This document shows, piece by piece, positions 18,937 to 29,880 of a stretch of DNA of 43,784 nt. Location of the stretch: contig JAIXTH010000241.1 in assembly GCA_027484265.1 (NCBI GenBank), forward strand, positions 1 to 43,784. Reading direction: 5' to 3'. How positions within the stretch are numbered: position 1 is the first letter of the stretch; each line of letters opens with the position of its first letter. The notes below the pieces were generated by a model that had not been told where the DNA came from, made no database searches, and was given only the letters and a program-made list of their open reading frames with translations. Origin of the DNA: Alphaproteobacteria bacterium. GTDB taxonomy: Bacteria; Pseudomonadota; Alphaproteobacteria; Caulobacterales; Aquidulcibacteraceae. The position numbers were made by a program, and so were the translations under genes.

Positions 18937-19321
18937 CCCCCAGCCTTTCCTGCTCGTAGTCGATCATCTTCCGGCACCGGGCCAGAGCCTTGTAGTATTC
19001 GCCCTGCATCACATCGCGCGAGGTGGCGACGCATTCGGCGAGGATATCGGGGTTGCGCACCACGCTCATGAACTCGGTCATCCGCAGCGCAAACTCGTTG
19101 TAGAGCTCGGCATCGTCCTGGCCCGACAGGTACATCATCATGATCGGGAAATAGATCCGCCGCGCGGGCGTATCGGCTTCGTCCGACTGCATGATGTCCT
19201 TCTCGCGCAGCACAGAGGCTTTGTTCTGCAGCAAGAGGGTCGACCGCCGGTCGCCGTTCTGGATCACGGCTCCGTTGAGGACGATCTTCTCGTTCGGCTT
19301 CAGCGACAGCTTCAGCGGCAT
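18884..19321 (-). CDS. flbT: Flagellin mRNA regulator FlbT
   Basis: A 145-residue FlbT, the post-transcriptional repressor that destabilises flagellin mRNA in Caulobacter when hook assembly is incomplete. It starts with the typical [20 protein letters not shown] pattern and carries [15 protein letters not shown] in the middle. Family length is about 130-150. It is the upstream member of the flbT-flaF pair. A chemotaxis receptor precedes it on the same strand, so this is a motility corner of the genome, although no structural flagellar gene is visible. Confidence 0.93.
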   Translation of the reverse strand: MPLKLSLKPNEKIVLNGAVIQNGDRRSTLLLQNKASVLREKDIMQSDEADTPARRIYFPIMMMYLSGQDDAELYNEFALRMTEFMSVVRNPDILAECVATSRDVMQGEYYKALARCRKMIDYEQERLGDVAERVPGSTASGRNAA

Positions 19322-19414
19322 GGTCCGCTCCCGTGGTTGCCCTGGCCCCGTCCCGTCCGATCCGAATCCGGATTGGGTCAGGTTGATGCCAGCTTTGTCT
19401 TTCGAGACGGTAAG

Positions 19415-19442
19415 GGGGGACGGTTAACGAAACCTGTCCCCC
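19415..19442 (-). terminator. Stem-loop downstream of the chemotaxis receptor gene
   Basis: GGGGGAC (19415-19421) pairs with GTCCCCC (19436-19442), extended inside by GTT/AAC, with a small bulge and an AACGA loop. It lies 20 bases past the receptor stop and before flbT. No U-tract follows on the minus strand, so termination would have to be weak or Rho-assisted. A 10-base palindrome AATCCGGATT also occurs in this spacer. Confidence 0.4.
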
Positions 19443-19462
19443 GCACAGCTGTTCGCAGGGCC

Positions 19463-21109
19463 TCAGGCGGCCCGGACCCGCTGGATGAACCCGGTCACTT
19501 CGCGGCTCAGCTGATCGGCCTGGGCGCCCAGCTCGCGGGCAGCGGCGAGCGACTGCTCGGCGGCGGCGCCGGTCTGGGTGGCGCCCTGTTCGACCTGCAC
19601 GATGGCGGTGGAGACCTCGGTGGTGGCGGCCGCCACGTCCGAGGTCGAGCGGGTGATCTCGTGCACCGCTGCCATCTGCTCTTCCACGGCAGCGGAGATC
19701 GCGGTGGTGATCTCGCTCAGATGCCCGATCACGGTGCCGATCTCGCCGATGGCGCCCACGGCCTGGCCGGTTGCGGCCTGCACGCCGCCGATCTGGGTGC
19801 GGATGTCCTCGGTGGCGCGGGCGGTCTGCTCGGCCAGGCTCTTCACTTCGGACGCCACCACGGCGAAGCCGCGACCGGCCTCGCCGGCCCGGGCTGCCTC
19901 GATGGTGGCATTGAGGGCCAGAAGGTTGGTCTGGGCGGCGATTTCCGAGATCAGTCCCACCACCTGGCCGATGCGCTCGGCGGCTTCCGACAGGGCCTGG
20001 ACCGTGGCGTTGGTCTCGTCGGCCTTGCGGCTGGCGTCGCGGGCAATGCCGGCCGCACTGGTGACCTGCTGGGCGATCTCGCTGACCGAGGCCGACATCT
20101 CTTCGGCAGCGGCCGCCACGGTCTGGACGTTGCTGGCGGAGACCTGCGCGGTTTGGGACACGCTGGAGGAGTGGGTGGAGGTATCGCGGGCGGTATGGGT
20201 GAGGGTCTCCGACGTGGCCTCCAGCTCGGTGGCCGCCGAGGCCACGATCTGCACCACCTGGCTGACCGAAGCCTCGAAGGCATCGGCCAGCTCGTTCATG
20301 TCGGCCTTGCGCTGGGCGCGGGCGCGCGTCTCATCCTCGGCCTTGCGGGCTTCGAGCTCGCGGACCTGGCGGGCATTCTCCAGGAACACCGCCAGCGCGC
20401 GGCGCAGGCGGCCGACGTCGTCGCGACGGTCGGGGTCCTCGACCTGGACCGACAGGTCACCGCCGGCAACCTGTTCCAGCTGCGCGGTTGTGGTGGCGAA
20501 GGGGCGCGCGATCAGGCGGGCCATCAGCGTCACCAGCAGCATGCCGCCGACCAGCAGGACCGCTGCGAACATCACCGATGACTGGCTCATCTGCTTGAGC
20601 CCGTCGGTCATGACCGGACCCATCTCGTTCTGCTGCGCATCCAGGCTGGCATTCAGCGCGTCGAACTTGGCGATCAGGCTCTCGGCAATCGCGGCCCGGG
20701 CCGCGCCGTTGTCGGTGGTCGCAGTTCTGGCAGCTGCACTGTAGGACGGGACCTGCGACTGGATGGCCGTCAGGGCTGCATCGTTCTCCGCCGCGCGGGA
20801 GACCTCGATGGCTTCGGTGACAAGCTCCTCCACCCGGTCGGCATAGCGCTCGACCGCGTCGATCTGGGTGGGATCGCCCGTGGCCTGGAACTCGCGGGCC
20901 TCGATCCGCATGGCCTGGAAGGCCACTTCGGCATCCGAGACCAGATTGTTCACCCGGGCCGTCTCCCGATACTGAATGGCCAGACTCTCCTTGGCGCCGG
21001 CCATCCAGCTCATCCAGCCGGCACCCAGGGCCGCCAGAAGCAGGATCGCTCCGAAGCCGACCTGCAGCTTGCGTTCGACAGGAAGGTGACGATTGAAGGT
21101 ATCCAGCAT
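19463..21109 (-). CDS. Methyl-accepting chemotaxis protein
   Basis: A 548-residue transmembrane chemoreceptor. TM1 is about residues 16-37 and TM2 about 180-200, with a short (about 140 residue) helical periplasmic domain between them, then a HAMP domain and the long cytoplasmic hairpin. The hairpin tip [21 protein letters not shown] (key residues the E[11 protein letters not shown] core) binds CheA/CheW. Repeated Q/E pairs flank the tip as methylation sites; no CheR-tethering pentapeptide is seen at the C-terminus. ATG 21109 is chosen over the GTG one codon earlier because GAGGG lies 6 bases upstream. The ligand is unknown. Confidence 0.94.
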   Translation of the reverse strand: MLDTFNRHLPVERKLQVGFGAILLLAALGAGWMSWMAGAKESLAIQYRETARVNNLVSDAEVAFQAMRIEAREFQATGDPTQIDAVERYADRVEELVTEAIEVSRAAENDAALTAIQSQVPSYSAAARTATTDNGAARAAIAESLIAKFDALNASLDAQQNEMGPVMTDGLKQMSQSSVMFAAVLLVGGMLLVTLMARLIARPFATTTAQLEQVAGGDLSVQVEDPDRRDDVGRLRRALAVFLENARQVRELEARKAEDETRARAQRKADMNELADAFEASVSQVVQIVASAATELEATSETLTHTARDTSTHSSSVSQTAQVSASNVQTVAAAAEEMSASVSEIAQQVTSAAGIARDASRKADETNATVQALSEAAERIGQVVGLISEIAAQTNLLALNATIEAARAGEAGRGFAVVASEVKSLAEQTARATEDIRTQIGGVQAATGQAVGAIGEIGTVIGHLSEITTAISAAVEEQMAAVHEITRSTSDVAAATTEVSTAIVQVEQGATQTGAAAEQSLAAARELGAQADQLSREVTGFIQRVRAA

Positions 21110-21112
21110 CAC

Positions 21113-21531
21113 AGGCCCTCACTTCTTGGATTGGATGCCAACTTAAGCGTAACTCTTGGTTACATGGCCAGCCTCCGGTAGGGCCGCACTGGTTTCCAAG
21201 GAATGAATAACGACGCACACGCCGCCAAACTGCGCAGTACGCACATGAACGCTGGGGGCGCGTGACGTTCAGGCCCGGTTCAAGGCGAGGGTCCTACACA
21301 GGTCCTACGAGGCGGCGGCGGGCGTTTTCCCGTCCCTCAAGCCCGGCGCCACCCCTCCAGCCCCGGATGCCCCGGCATCCGGGGCTTTCCCCGTTGCGGC
21401 CGCGGCCATCCGCCCGATCCGGCTCCAGATGCACGGCGTCTGTGACAGGCGGGTGGACAGCGCCGGGCCAAGTCGCTAGAGAGCCGCCTCCCGACAGACG
21501 GGCGCCAGCAACGGCCCCGTCAGCACCGGTC
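21113..21531. other. Gene-free stretch upstream of the receptor and tRNA-Phe
   Basis: About 420 bases without a credible ORF. Near the receptor start is a small inverted repeat GTAAC-TCTTG-GTTAC (21149-21163), a candidate regulatory site. Further along is the strong hairpin at 21359-21386 (separate entry). The rest presumably carries the promoters of the receptor gene (minus) and of tRNA-Phe (plus), but I could not identify -35/-10 pairs with confidence. Confidence 0.5.
21359..21386 (+). terminator. GC-rich intrinsic-terminator-like hairpin
   Basis: The arms 21359-21371 and 21374-21386 are perfectly complementary (13 bp, AGCCCCGGATGCC and its reverse complement) with a CC loop, followed by TTTCCCC on the plus strand. 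The orientation fits a plus-strand transcript, yet no plus-strand gene lies between the receptor start (21109) and this point. It may end an unannotated small RNA, terminate read-through, or simply be a repeat. Confidence 0.5.
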
Positions 21532-21607
<76 letters not shown>

Positions 21608-21678
21608 CCTTTCTTGTCTCATGCTCTGAAGGCGCTCCGACGGGGCGGCGCACGCGCGCCGGCGCCCGGTCGGGCTTG

Positions 21679-21697
21679 CGAACCGCAGGGCGGTTCG
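21679..21697. repeat. Short perfect hairpin downstream of tRNA-Phe
   Basis: CGAACCGC-AGG-GCGGTTCG, 8-bp arms, about 70 bases after the tRNA 3' end. There is no U-run, so it is only a weak candidate for a processing or termination structure. Confidence 0.4.
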
Positions 21698-21737
21698 AGA
21701 CCAGACCGCTTCCGCGCACCATTCCCCCTAGACGTAT

Positions 21738-21807
21738 CGCTGGACCGCGCCGCCTCAGCGGCGCCTCGCGTCCCACATGAGGCGCGGCAAGGCCGCGCGC
21801 TCCAGCG
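21738..21807. repeat. REPIN-like paired-hairpin repeat, copy B
   Basis: The ends CGCTGGACCGCGC (21738-21750) and GCGCGCTCCAGCG (21795-21807) are inverted with one mismatch. The left inner hairpin is GCGCCGC-CTCA-GCGGCGC (21747-21764), and the right inner hairpin is GCGCGGC-AAG-GCCGCGC (21783-21799). The left head is GGAC and the right head, read from its end, is GGAG. It sits just past the alaS stop (21828), again at a gene 3' end. Confidence 0.75.
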
Positions 21808-21827
21808 GGGTGCCTTGATCAGGCCGT

Positions 21828-24470
21828 TCAGCCCATTGCGGCCCGGATGGCGGCGAGGCCGTCGGCGGCTTTGGTGCCGTCGGGGGCGCCGCCTTGGGCG
21901 AAGTCGGGTTTGCCGCCGCCGCCCTGGCCGCCCATGGCCGTCACGGCGGCCTTGACCAGCTCGACCGCATTCACGGTCGCTGCGGTGGAGGCCACCGCGA
22001 TGGCGGCCTTGCCGTCGGCGACGGCGACATAGGCCACCACGCCGTCACCCAGGCGGGCGATGGCTTCGTTCACCATCGGGCGCAGGTCCTTGGGGCCGAT
22101 GCCGTCCAGCACGCGGGCATCCAGCTTCACGCCGCCGATCTCCTCGATGGCCGCAGCACCGCCGCCGCCGCCACCCAGCGCCAGCGCCTTCTTGGCTTCG
22201 GCCAGCTCCTTCTCGAGCCGCTTGCGGTCGGCCAGCAGGCTGTCGATCCGGGCCGGCAGTTCCGCCAGCGGGGCCTTCAGCGGCTCGGCCGCGGCGCGGG
22301 CGATGTCGGCCTGGGCCTTCAGCCAGTCGAGCGCGGCCTGGCCGGTCATGGCCTCGACCCGGCGCACCCCGGCGGCCACCGCGCCTTCGGACACGATGGC
22401 GAAGGCACCGATGTCGCCCAGGCGGCCCACATGGGTGCCGCCGCACAGCTCGATCGAATAGGCCTTGGGCGCACCTGTCAGGTCGGCGCCCATCGCCAGC
22501 ACCCGCACCTCGTCGCCGTACTTCTCGCCGAACAGGGCCATGGCGCCCTCGGCGATGGCTTCATCGGGGCTCATCAGCTTGGTGGAGGCGTCGCCGTTCT
22601 GGCGCACCACGGCATTCACCTGGCCCTCGATGGCATCGACCTCGCTGCGCGACAGGCCGGCGCCATGGGCGAAGTCGAACCGCAGCCGGTCTTCCTCCAC
22701 CAGCGAGCCCTTCTGCGTGACATGCGGGCCGAGCACGTTGCGCAGGGCCGCATGCATCAGGTGGGTGGCCGAGTGGTTGGCGCGGATCCGCGCCCGGCGC
22801 CCGGCATCGATGGTGAGGGTGGCGGCATCGCCCGGCTTGACCGAACCGGCCACCAGCGTGCCCTTGTGGGCATGGATCGCACCGGCGCGCTTGAGGGTGT
22901 CGGCCACTTCGAACACGGCGCCATTTTCGAACCGGATCGTGCCGTGGTCGCCTGCCTGGCCGCCGCTTTCGGCGTAGAAGGGGGTCTGGTTGAACACCAG
23001 TTCGGCCTGGTCGCCTGTGTTCAGCTGCTGCTGGCGGGCGCCGCCCGCCACGATGGCGGTGAGGGCAGCCACCGTCTCGCTCTGCCGGTAGCCTAGGAAC
23101 TCGGTCCCGCCCTGCTCGTCCTTCAGCGCCAGCCAGACACCATCGGTGCCGGCCTCGCCCGAGCCCTGCCAGGCGGCGCGGGCGGCAGCGCGCTGCGCGT
23201 CCATCGCCTGCTCGAACCCGGCCATGTCGACGCCAATGCCGCGACCGCGCAGCACGTCCTGCGTCAGGTCCACGGGGAAGCCGTAGGTGTCATAGAGGGT
23301 GAAGGCCGAACGGCCGGGCAGCACATCGCCGCTGGCCAGCCCCGCGCTCTCCTCGTCGAGCAGGGCAAGGCCCCGGCCCAGGGTGCGACGGAAGCGGATC
23401 TCTTCCTGCTCGAGGGTCGAGGTGATGAAGGCCTCGGCGCGGCGCAGCTCGGGATAGGCGGCGCCCATCTCGTTGATCAGCGTGGGCGCCATCCGGTGCA
23501 GCAGCGGCTCGCTGGCGCCCAGCATGTGGGCATGGCGCATGGCGCGGCGCATGATCCGGCGCAGCACATAGCCGCGGCCCTCGTTCGACGGGGTCACGCC
23601 ATCGGCGATCAGGAACGAACTGGCGCGCAGGTGGTCTGCGATCACCCGGTGGCTGGGGGCCCGGTCGCCTTCGGCCTTCACGCCGGTGAAGGCCTCGGAG
23701 GCAGCGATGATCGTCTTGAACAGGTCGATGTCATAGTTGTTGTGCACGCCCTGCAGGATCGTCGACAGCCGCTCGAGGCCCATGCCGGTGTCGATCGAGG
23801 GCTTGGGCAGCGGGGTCTCGGTGCCGTCCGCATGGCGCTCGAACTGCATGAACACCAGGTTCCAGATCTCGATGAACCGGTCGCCGTCCTCGTCCGGGCT
23901 GCCGGGCGGGCCACCGGGGATGTGGGGGCCGTGGTCATAGAAGATTTCCGAGCACGGACCGCAGGGGCCGGTGTCGCCCATGGACCAGAAGTTATCGCTG
24001 GTGGCGATGCGGATGATGCGCTCTTCCGGCAGCCCGGCGATCTTGCTCCACAGCGCGGCGGCCTCGTTGTCGGTGTGGTACACCGTGACCAGCAGCCGGC
24101 TGGCATCCAGACCATAGCCCTTGGTCAGCAGCTCCCAGGCATGGGCGATGGCGCGTTCCTTGAAATAGTCCCCGAACGAGAAGTTCCCCAGCATCTCGAA
24201 GAAGGTATGGTGGCGCGCGGTATAGCCGACATTGTCGAGGTCGTTGTGCTTGCCCCCGGCCCGCACGCACTTCTGGCTGGTGGCGGCGCGCGGCGGCTGC
24301 GGCGCGGCTTCGGCCCCGGTGAACACGTTCTTGAACTGCACCATGCCCGCGTTGGTGAACAGCAGTGTGGGGTCGTTGTGCGGCACCAGCGGCGACGAGG
24401 CGAGGACCTGGTGGTCGTTCGCCTTGAAGAAGTCGAGGAAAGTGGCGCGGATCTCGTTGACGCTGGGCAT
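21828..24470 (-). CDS. alaS: Alanyl-tRNA synthetase
   Basis: Charges tRNA-Ala. At 880 residues it is full length. It has a class II catalytic core at the N-terminus (motif around [17 protein letters not shown], where the key elements are HTFFEM and GNFSFGDYF), the tRNA-recognition region, the editing domain with zinc ligands HSATH and CGGTH, and the C-terminal DHHA1-type domain. The GGGGGG run near the start of that domain is a low-complexity linker. alaS is often next to recA in proteobacteria; recA is not here. ATG 24470. Confidence 0.97.
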   Translation of the reverse strand: MPSVNEIRATFLDFFKANDHQVLASSPLVPHNDPTLLFTNAGMVQFKNVFTGAEAAPQPPRAATSQKCVRAGGKHNDLDNVGYTARHHTFFEMLGNFSFGDYFKERAIAHAWELLTKGYGLDASRLLVTVYHTDNEAAALWSKIAGLPEERIIRIATSDNFWSMGDTGPCGPCSEIFYDHGPHIPGGPPGSPDEDGDRFIEIWNLVFMQFERHADGTETPLPKPSIDTGMGLERLSTILQGVHNNYDIDLFKTIIAASEAFTGVKAEGDRAPSHRVIADHLRASSFLIADGVTPSNEGRGYVLRRIMRRAMRHAHMLGASEPLLHRMAPTLINEMGAAYPELRRAEAFITSTLEQEEIRFRRTLGRGLALLDEESAGLASGDVLPGRSAFTLYDTYGFPVDLTQDVLRGRGIGVDMAGFEQAMDAQRAAARAAWQGSGEAGTDGVWLALKDEQGGTEFLGYRQSETVAALTAIVAGGARQQQLNTGDQAELVFNQTPFYAESGGQAGDHGTIRFENGAVFEVADTLKRAGAIHAHKGTLVAGSVKPGDAATLTIDAGRRARIRANHSATHLMHAALRNVLGPHVTQKGSLVEEDRLRFDFAHGAGLSRSEVDAIEGQVNAVVRQNGDASTKLMSPDEAIAEGAMALFGEKYGDEVRVLAMGADLTGAPKAYSIELCGGTHVGRLGDIGAFAIVSEGAVAAGVRRVEAMTGQAALDWLKAQADIARAAAEPLKAPLAELPARIDSLLADRKRLEKELAEAKKALALGGGGGGAAAIEEIGGVKLDARVLDGIGPKDLRPMVNEAIARLGDGVVAYVAVADGKAAIAVASTAATVNAVELVKAAVTAMGGQGGGGKPDFAQGGAPDGTKAADGLAAIRAAMG

Positions 24471-24762
24471 GGGCTACTCGATGGCAAAGGCTGCGGGCTT
24501 GAACGTCCGGCAGCGGCCTGTGGCTATAGGCAGTCGGACCGCCCTAGCCAAGGTGTGGCACGGCTGGCGGGACAGCGCGGCGCAACCGGTTCGGGCTGCA
24601 TTGCTGCAGACCTGCTGGCAGTAGCCGGGACAGTCACCGGGTTGAATTGGTGCCGCGATCCGGCCAATCTCCGCCTGTCGGAGCCGGGTGGCGCCGGTGC
24701 TGTCTGCGCCTGCCCGAAGCCGCCGTCCAAGCCGATCCAGCAAAGCTGCCTGACCAGACACC

Positions 24763-26451
24763 ATGGCTGACCTGATACCGAAAGGCGCCCGTGCGCGCAT
24801 CCTGCTGGCAACGGCCATGGCTGCGGCCGTACTGGCCGGCACCGCTGGCTGTGCGGGTGCGCCTGGCGAGGGCCGCGACACAAGTCCCGCCCCGCTGGTC
24901 CGGATCGAACAGGCGGCGGCCCCGCGCGAGGACCGGCTGCCCTGCAACCGGGGCGCCAGCCCGGTGTGCGACCTGCGCATCTATCACGTCATGGTCTCCA
25001 GCTTCCGTGATGGAGCGCCCGGTGTGCAGGTGCGCGATGCCTGGGGGCCGGGGCCGCACACCGGCGACATCCGCGGCGTCACGCTGGAGCTGGACCGCAT
25101 CCGCAGCCTGGGCTTCAATGCGGTCTGGCTGACCCCGGTGTTCGACAGCCGCGCCGGCGAGCCGCAGCAGCGCGCCGATGGCACCATGGAGGTGGAGCTG
25201 AAGCTGGACGGCACCGGCTATTTCGCCCGCGATTACTTCAAGGTCGACCCGCAGTTTGGCACCCTCGCCGATCTGGAAGAGCTGGCGCGCGAGGCACGCG
25301 CACGCGGCATGGGCCTGATCCTCGATGGCGTGCTGGGGCACCACAAGGGCGCGGCGGTGCCGTCGCCATCGGGCCTCGTCCCTGCCGACAGCCAGGTGGC
25401 AGCCGACTATCGCGGCCCGATCGCGGGCTATCCCGGCGTTGTCACCGACTGGCGCCAGCCGGCCACCCGCGCCTTCTATGCCGAGATGATGCTGTACTGG
25501 ACCCGTCTGCTGGGCCTCACCGGCTGGCGGCTGGACCAGGCCTATCAGGTGCCGGCCGATGGCTGGGCAGAGCTCGAGCCGCAGGTGGCGGCCGCTTCGC
25601 GGGCAGCCGGTGGAACCGGCGCGATGATCGGCGAGGTGTGGGGCTCGGCAGACGAACTGATGGCGACCTTTGGCACCAATGCCGCGCCCGGCCTGTCATC
25701 GCTATTCGACTTCCCCACCCGCTATGCACTGGTGCAGGCGCTGGCCGGTGACGAGAGCGGCAAGCGGGGGCCGCTTTCGGCGGTGAATGATGCCTGGGCC
25801 ATGGGCGCGCACCGGCGCTATCCCGACCATGCGATCCCGGCCCTGATGGTGGGCAACCACGACCTGGTGCGGTTTGGCGATCTGATCCAGCGCGCGGGCC
25901 TCGGCGGCCCCGAGACTGACGGCTATTGGGCGCGGCACCGGCTGATGCAGCTGTTCATGCTGGCCTGGTCGGGGCCGGTGACGGTGTTCTATGGCGAGGA
26001 ATACGGGGCCGAGATGCCGGGCTTTGCCCGGGCCGTGCGCGGGGCCTGCTGGCGCACCGACCGCTGCGACGACCATGTGGCGCGGATGCTGCTGGAGCTG
26101 TCGCCGCCGTCCGGCAGCCCGGCACAGGCGCTGGCTGCCACCTTGAACCTGCGTCTGCGCGACGCGATCCCGGCGCTGGCGCGCGGTGCCCGCACGCACC
26201 TGTTTTCGGACGCCACCGGCTATGTCGATCTCAAGACCGCGCCGGGCTCCTGCGCCGTGCTGGCCCTGAACAGTGGCGTGCAGCCGCGCAGCTTTCTGCT
26301 GGACCGCGCAGCTCTGGCAGGCGCTGGCACTGTTGACCTTGCGTCAGCCCGGGTGGTGTCCGGGGGTGGCCAGGTGGTAGCAGATGGCACAGCGCTTCGG
26401 ATCGAGCTGGGTGGGCTCGACGGGGCCCTGATCGAATTGACCTGTTCCTGA
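24763..26451 (+). CDS. GH13 alpha-amylase-family glycoside hydrolase, predicted lipoprotein
   Basis: A 562-residue alpha-glucan-active enzyme of family GH13. The N-terminus has positive residues, a hydrophobic stretch (about 13-26) and Cys30 after TAG, a relaxed lipobox, so it is probably a lipoprotein or periplasmic. The catalytic set is complete: nucleophile D258 (GWRLD), acid/base E291 (MIGEVWG) and stabiliser D367 (VGNHD). Region I is D188-G-V-L-G-H, where the canonical Asn before His is Gly. It is divergent from alaS and ends 50 bases before zwf, so it may be co-transcribed with the Entner-Doudoroff genes and supply glucose to them. The exact specificity is not readable. Confidence 0.85.
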   Translation: MADLIPKGARARILLATAMAAAVLAGTAGCAGAPGEGRDTSPAPLVRIEQAAAPREDRLPCNRGASPVCDLRIYHVMVSSFRDGAPGVQVRDAWGPGPHTGDIRGVTLELDRIRSLGFNAVWLTPVFDSRAGEPQQRADGTMEVELKLDGTGYFARDYFKVDPQFGTLADLEELAREARARGMGLILDGVLGHHKGAAVPSPSGLVPADSQVAADYRGPIAGYPGVVTDWRQPATRAFYAEMMLYWTRLLGLTGWRLDQAYQVPADGWAELEPQVAAASRAAGGTGAMIGEVWGSADELMATFGTNAAPGLSSLFDFPTRYALVQALAGDESGKRGPLSAVNDAWAMGAHRRYPDHAIPALMVGNHDLVRFGDLIQRAGLGGPETDGYWARHRLMQLFMLAWSGPVTVFYGEEYGAEMPGFARAVRGACWRTDRCDDHVARMLLELSPPSGSPAQALAATLNLRLRDAIPALARGARTHLFSDATGYVDLKTAPGSCAVLALNSGVQPRSFLLDRAALAGAGTVDLASARVVSGGGQVVADGTALRIELGGLDGALIELTCS

Positions 26452-26501
26452 GGGAGCGACGGCGGCTGCTCGCGGGGGCTTGCCGGAAGTGGAGAGCGCG
26501 C

Positions 26502-27968
26502 GTGGCCGAGTTTGTACCTGTTCCGCCGTTTGATCTGGTGGTGTTCGGCGCCTCCGGCGACCTGGCGATGCGAAAGCTGTTTCCCTCGCTGCTGCACCGT
26601 TACAAGGACGGGCAGATTCCGGCCGACAGCCGGATCGTGGGTGTGGCCCGCCAGACGATGGACCGCGCCGCCTTCCACGCCGCCGTGCGCGATGCCTACC
26701 AGCGGCTGGCCGGCGGCGATCCCGCAGATCCCGAGCTGGACGCCTTCCTCGAGCTGGTCAGCTATGTGACACTCGATGGCACCGATCCCGCCGCCAATTG
26801 GGACAGCCTGAAGCAGGCGCTCGCAGGCGGTGAGGACAAGGTGCGGGTGTTCTATCTGTCCACCCCGCCCCGGGTCTATGTCGAGACCTGCCACCAGCTG
26901 GCCCGCCACGGTCTGGCCACCCCCACCTCGCGGGTGGTGCTGGAGAAGCCGATCGGGCGCGACTTTGCCTCGGCGCGCGAGATCAATGACGGTGTGGGGG
27001 CGGTATTCTCCGAGGACCGCGTCTACCGGATCGACCACTATCTGGGGAAGGAGACGGTCCAGAACCTGCTGGTGCTGCGCTTTGCCAATGCGCTGTTCGA
27101 GCCGGTCTGGTCGCGCGCTACCGTGGACCACGTGCAGATCACCGTGGCCGAGAGCATCGGGGTCGGCTCGCGCGGCGACTATTACGACAAGTCCGGCGCC
27201 CTGCGCGACATGGTGCAGAACCACCTGCTGCAGCTGCTGTGCCTGGTGGCGATGGAGCCGCCGGGCTCCACCGAAGCCGATGCGATCCGCACCGAGAAGA
27301 TCAAGGTGCTGAAGGGGCTCGCACCGATCAGCGCCAGCGGCGCCGACAAGGTGACGGTGCGCGGCCAGTACAAGGCAGGCCTGGTGCAGGGCGAAGTCGC
27401 CAAGGGCTATCTCGACGAGCTCGGCGAGGGGCGCACCTCGGACACCGAGACCTATGTGGCGATCAAGGCCGAGATCCAGAACTGGCGCTGGTCGGGCGTG
27501 CCGTTCTACCTGCGCACGGGCAAGCGGATGAGCGCGCGCAAGAGCGAGATCGTGGTGCAGTTCAAGAGCCCGCCGCACCACCTGTTCGAGACCGCCGGCC
27601 AGCCCAACCGCCTGATCATCCGCCTCCAGCCCGACGAGGGGGTCGAGATGCAGATCGAGATCAAGGAGCCGGGCCCCGGCGGGCTGCGCGTCAAGACCGT
27701 GGGTCTCGACCTGTCCTATGCCACCGCCTTCACCCTGCGCTATCCCGATGCCTATGAGCGTCTGCTGCTGGATGTGGTACGGGGGAACCTGTCCCTGTTC
27801 ATGCGGCGCGACGAAGTCGAGGCGGCCTGGAGCTGGGTGGACCAGATCATCCACGCCTGGGATGCCAGCGGCCAGAAGCCGCAGATCTACCAGGCCGGCA
27901 ATGACGGCCCGATCGATGCCGACAAGCTGATGGACCGGGACGGTCGTGCCTGGCGCCTGCTGGGCTGA
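26502..27968 (+). CDS. zwf: Glucose-6-phosphate 1-dehydrogenase
   Basis: Oxidises glucose-6-phosphate to 6-phosphogluconolactone with NAD(P)+, the entry to the Entner-Doudoroff and pentose-phosphate routes. The 488-residue protein has the coenzyme-binding [11 protein letters not shown] near residue 12 and the catalytic RIDHYLGKE (about 176-184). It starts with GTG 26502, preceded by GGAG at 26491-26494 with 7-base spacing. Its stop is 11 bases before edd, indicating an operon. No pgl gene lies between zwf and edd. Confidence 0.97.
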   Translation: MAEFVPVPPFDLVVFGASGDLAMRKLFPSLLHRYKDGQIPADSRIVGVARQTMDRAAFHAAVRDAYQRLAGGDPADPELDAFLELVSYVTLDGTDPAANWDSLKQALAGGEDKVRVFYLSTPPRVYVETCHQLARHGLATPTSRVVLEKPIGRDFASAREINDGVGAVFSEDRVYRIDHYLGKETVQNLLVLRFANALFEPVWSRATVDHVQITVAESIGVGSRGDYYDKSGALRDMVQNHLLQLLCLVAMEPPGSTEADAIRTEKIKVLKGLAPISASGADKVTVRGQYKAGLVQGEVAKGYLDELGEGRTSDTETYVAIKAEIQNWRWSGVPFYLRTGKRMSARKSEIVVQFKSPPHHLFETAGQPNRLIIRLQPDEGVEMQIEIKEPGPGGLRVKTVGLDLSYATAFTLRYPDAYERLLLDVVRGNLSLFMRRDEVEAAWSWVDQIIHAWDASGQKPQIYQAGNDGPIDADKLMDRDGRAWRLLG

Positions 27969-27979
27969 GGAACTTCGAG

Positions 27980-29878
27980 ATGAGCAAGCTGCACCCCACC
28001 ATCGCCCGCGTCACCGACCGGATCCGCGCCCGCAGTGCCGCCCGCCGCGCCCGCTATCTCGAGCTGGTGGAGAGCCGCCGCAGCGAGGACCCGATGCGGC
28101 TGCGGCTGGCAGCGGCCAATCGCGCCCACGGATTTGCCGCCTGCCCGGCCCACGACAAGGAGATTCTCAAGTCCGGCCGCTGGCCCAGCATCGGCATCGT
28201 CACCGCCTACAACGACATGCTGTCGGCGCATCAGCCGCTGCAGCACTACCCCGACCTGATCAAGACCGCCGCCCGCAAGGCTGGTGCGACGGCGCAGGTG
28301 GCGGGCGGGGTGCCGGCCATGTGCGACGGGATCACCCAGGGCTTCGAGGGGATGGAGCTGTCGCTGTTCTCGCGCGATGCCATCGCCATGGGCACCGGCG
28401 TGGCGCTCAGCCACGAGACGTTCGATGCCGCGATCTATCTGGGGGTCTGCGACAAGATCGTGCCGGGTCTGCTGATCGGCGCGCTGCGCTATGGCTGGCT
28501 GCCGGGGCTGTTCTGTCCCGCCGGGCCGATGCCCTCCGGGCTGCCCAATCCGGAAAAGGCGCGCATCCGCCAGCTGTTTGCCGAGGGCAAGGTGGGGCGC
28601 GAGGCGCTGCTGGAAGCCGAAAGCCAGAGCTATCACTCCGCCGGCACCTGCACCTTCTATGGCACCGCCAACTCCAACCAGATGCTGATGGAGATCATGG
28701 GCCTGCATGTTCCGGGCAGCGCCTTCGTGAACCCCGGCACACCGTTGCGGGCAGCGCTGGTGGCCGAGACAGCCCGGCGCGCCGCCGCCATCACCCAGCT
28801 CGGCGACAGCTGGATTCCGATCGGGCATGTGGTGGACGAGCGCTGCATCGTGAATGCCATCGCAGGCCTCGCGGCCACCGGTGGCTCGACCAATCACATG
28901 ATCCACATCCCGGCCATCGCCCGCGCCGCCGGGATCGAGGTGGACTGGGATGATTTTGCGCAGATCAGCTCGGTGGTGCCGCTGATGTCGCGGGTCTATC
29001 CCAACGGCACCGCCGACGTGAACCACCTGCATGCCGCCGGCGGCATCGGCTTCCTGATCGCCAGCATGCTGGAGGCGGGGCTGCTGCATGGCGATGTCAC
29101 CACCGTGATGGGACAGGGCCTGGCGGCCTATGCCAGCGAACCGTTCCTGTCCGGCGATGGAGACGGGCTGGAGTGGCGGCCGGCCCCCGAGACCAGCGGC
29201 GACCTTGAAGTGCTGCGCCCGGCCTTCACCCCGTTCCAGGTCGATGGCGGCCTGCGGCTGGTGCAGGGCAATCTGGGCCGGGCCTGCGTGAAGGTGTCGG
29301 CGGTGAAGCCCGAGCAGCGGGTGGTGGAAGCGCCCGCGCGCGTGTTCAAGGACCAGCAGGCGCTGCAGGATGCGTTCAAGGCGGGTGAGCTGGATCGCGA
29401 CGTGGTGGTGGTGGTTCGCGGTCAGGGGCCGCGCGCCACGGGCATGCCCGAACTGCACAAGCTGATGCCACCGCTGGGCGTGCTGCAGGACCGTGGCTTC
29501 CGGGTGGCGCTGGTGACCGACGGGCGCATGAGCGGGGCCTCCGGCAAGGTGCTGGCCGCCATCCATGTGTCGCCCGAAACAGTAGCAGGCGGGCCGATCG
29601 GCAAGGTGCGCGACGGCGATGTGATCCGCGTGGATGCCGAAGCCGGGGTGCTGGAGGCACTGGTGGAGCCGTCGGAATGGGCTGCCCGCACCAGCGACAC
29701 GAACGCCCCGCCCGGCGTGAACCGCGGCTATGGCCGCGAGCTGTTCACAGTGTTCCGCCAAGTGGTTACCAGCGCCGAGGAAGGCGCCCTGCCCTTCGGC
29801 GATTTCGATCTCGACGAACCCGCCAGCGCCACCGATGACCAGCGCGATGTCGCGCTCAACCATCTCGCTGACGCCTGA
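27980..29878 (+). CDS. edd: Phosphogluconate dehydratase
   Basis: Dehydrates 6-phosphogluconate to 2-keto-3-deoxy-6-phosphogluconate, the first committed Entner-Doudoroff step. At 632 residues it belongs to the IlvD/Edd family with an Fe-S cluster; cysteines in the contexts [10 protein letters not shown] and SAGTCTFYG are likely ligands. Distinctive Edd features are [16 protein letters not shown] and [12 protein letters not shown]. It lies between zwf (11-base gap) and glk (2-base gap), so translation is tightly coupled. Confidence 0.97.
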   Translation: MSKLHPTIARVTDRIRARSAARRARYLELVESRRSEDPMRLRLAAANRAHGFAACPAHDKEILKSGRWPSIGIVTAYNDMLSAHQPLQHYPDLIKTAARKAGATAQVAGGVPAMCDGITQGFEGMELSLFSRDAIAMGTGVALSHETFDAAIYLGVCDKIVPGLLIGALRYGWLPGLFCPAGPMPSGLPNPEKARIRQLFAEGKVGREALLEAESQSYHSAGTCTFYGTANSNQMLMEIMGLHVPGSAFVNPGTPLRAALVAETARRAAAITQLGDSWIPIGHVVDERCIVNAIAGLAATGGSTNHMIHIPAIARAAGIEVDWDDFAQISSVVPLMSRVYPNGTADVNHLHAAGGIGFLIASMLEAGLLHGDVTTVMGQGLAAYASEPFLSGDGDGLEWRPAPETSGDLEVLRPAFTPFQVDGGLRLVQGNLGRACVKVSAVKPEQRVVEAPARVFKDQQALQDAFKAGELDRDVVVVVRGQGPRATGMPELHKLMPPLGVLQDRGFRVALVTDGRMSGASGKVLAAIHVSPETVAGGPIGKVRDGDVIRVDAEAGVLEALVEPSEWAARTSDTNAPPGVNRGYGRELFTVFRQVVTSAEEGALPFGDFDLDEPASATDDQRDVALNHLADA

Positions 29879-29880
29879 TC

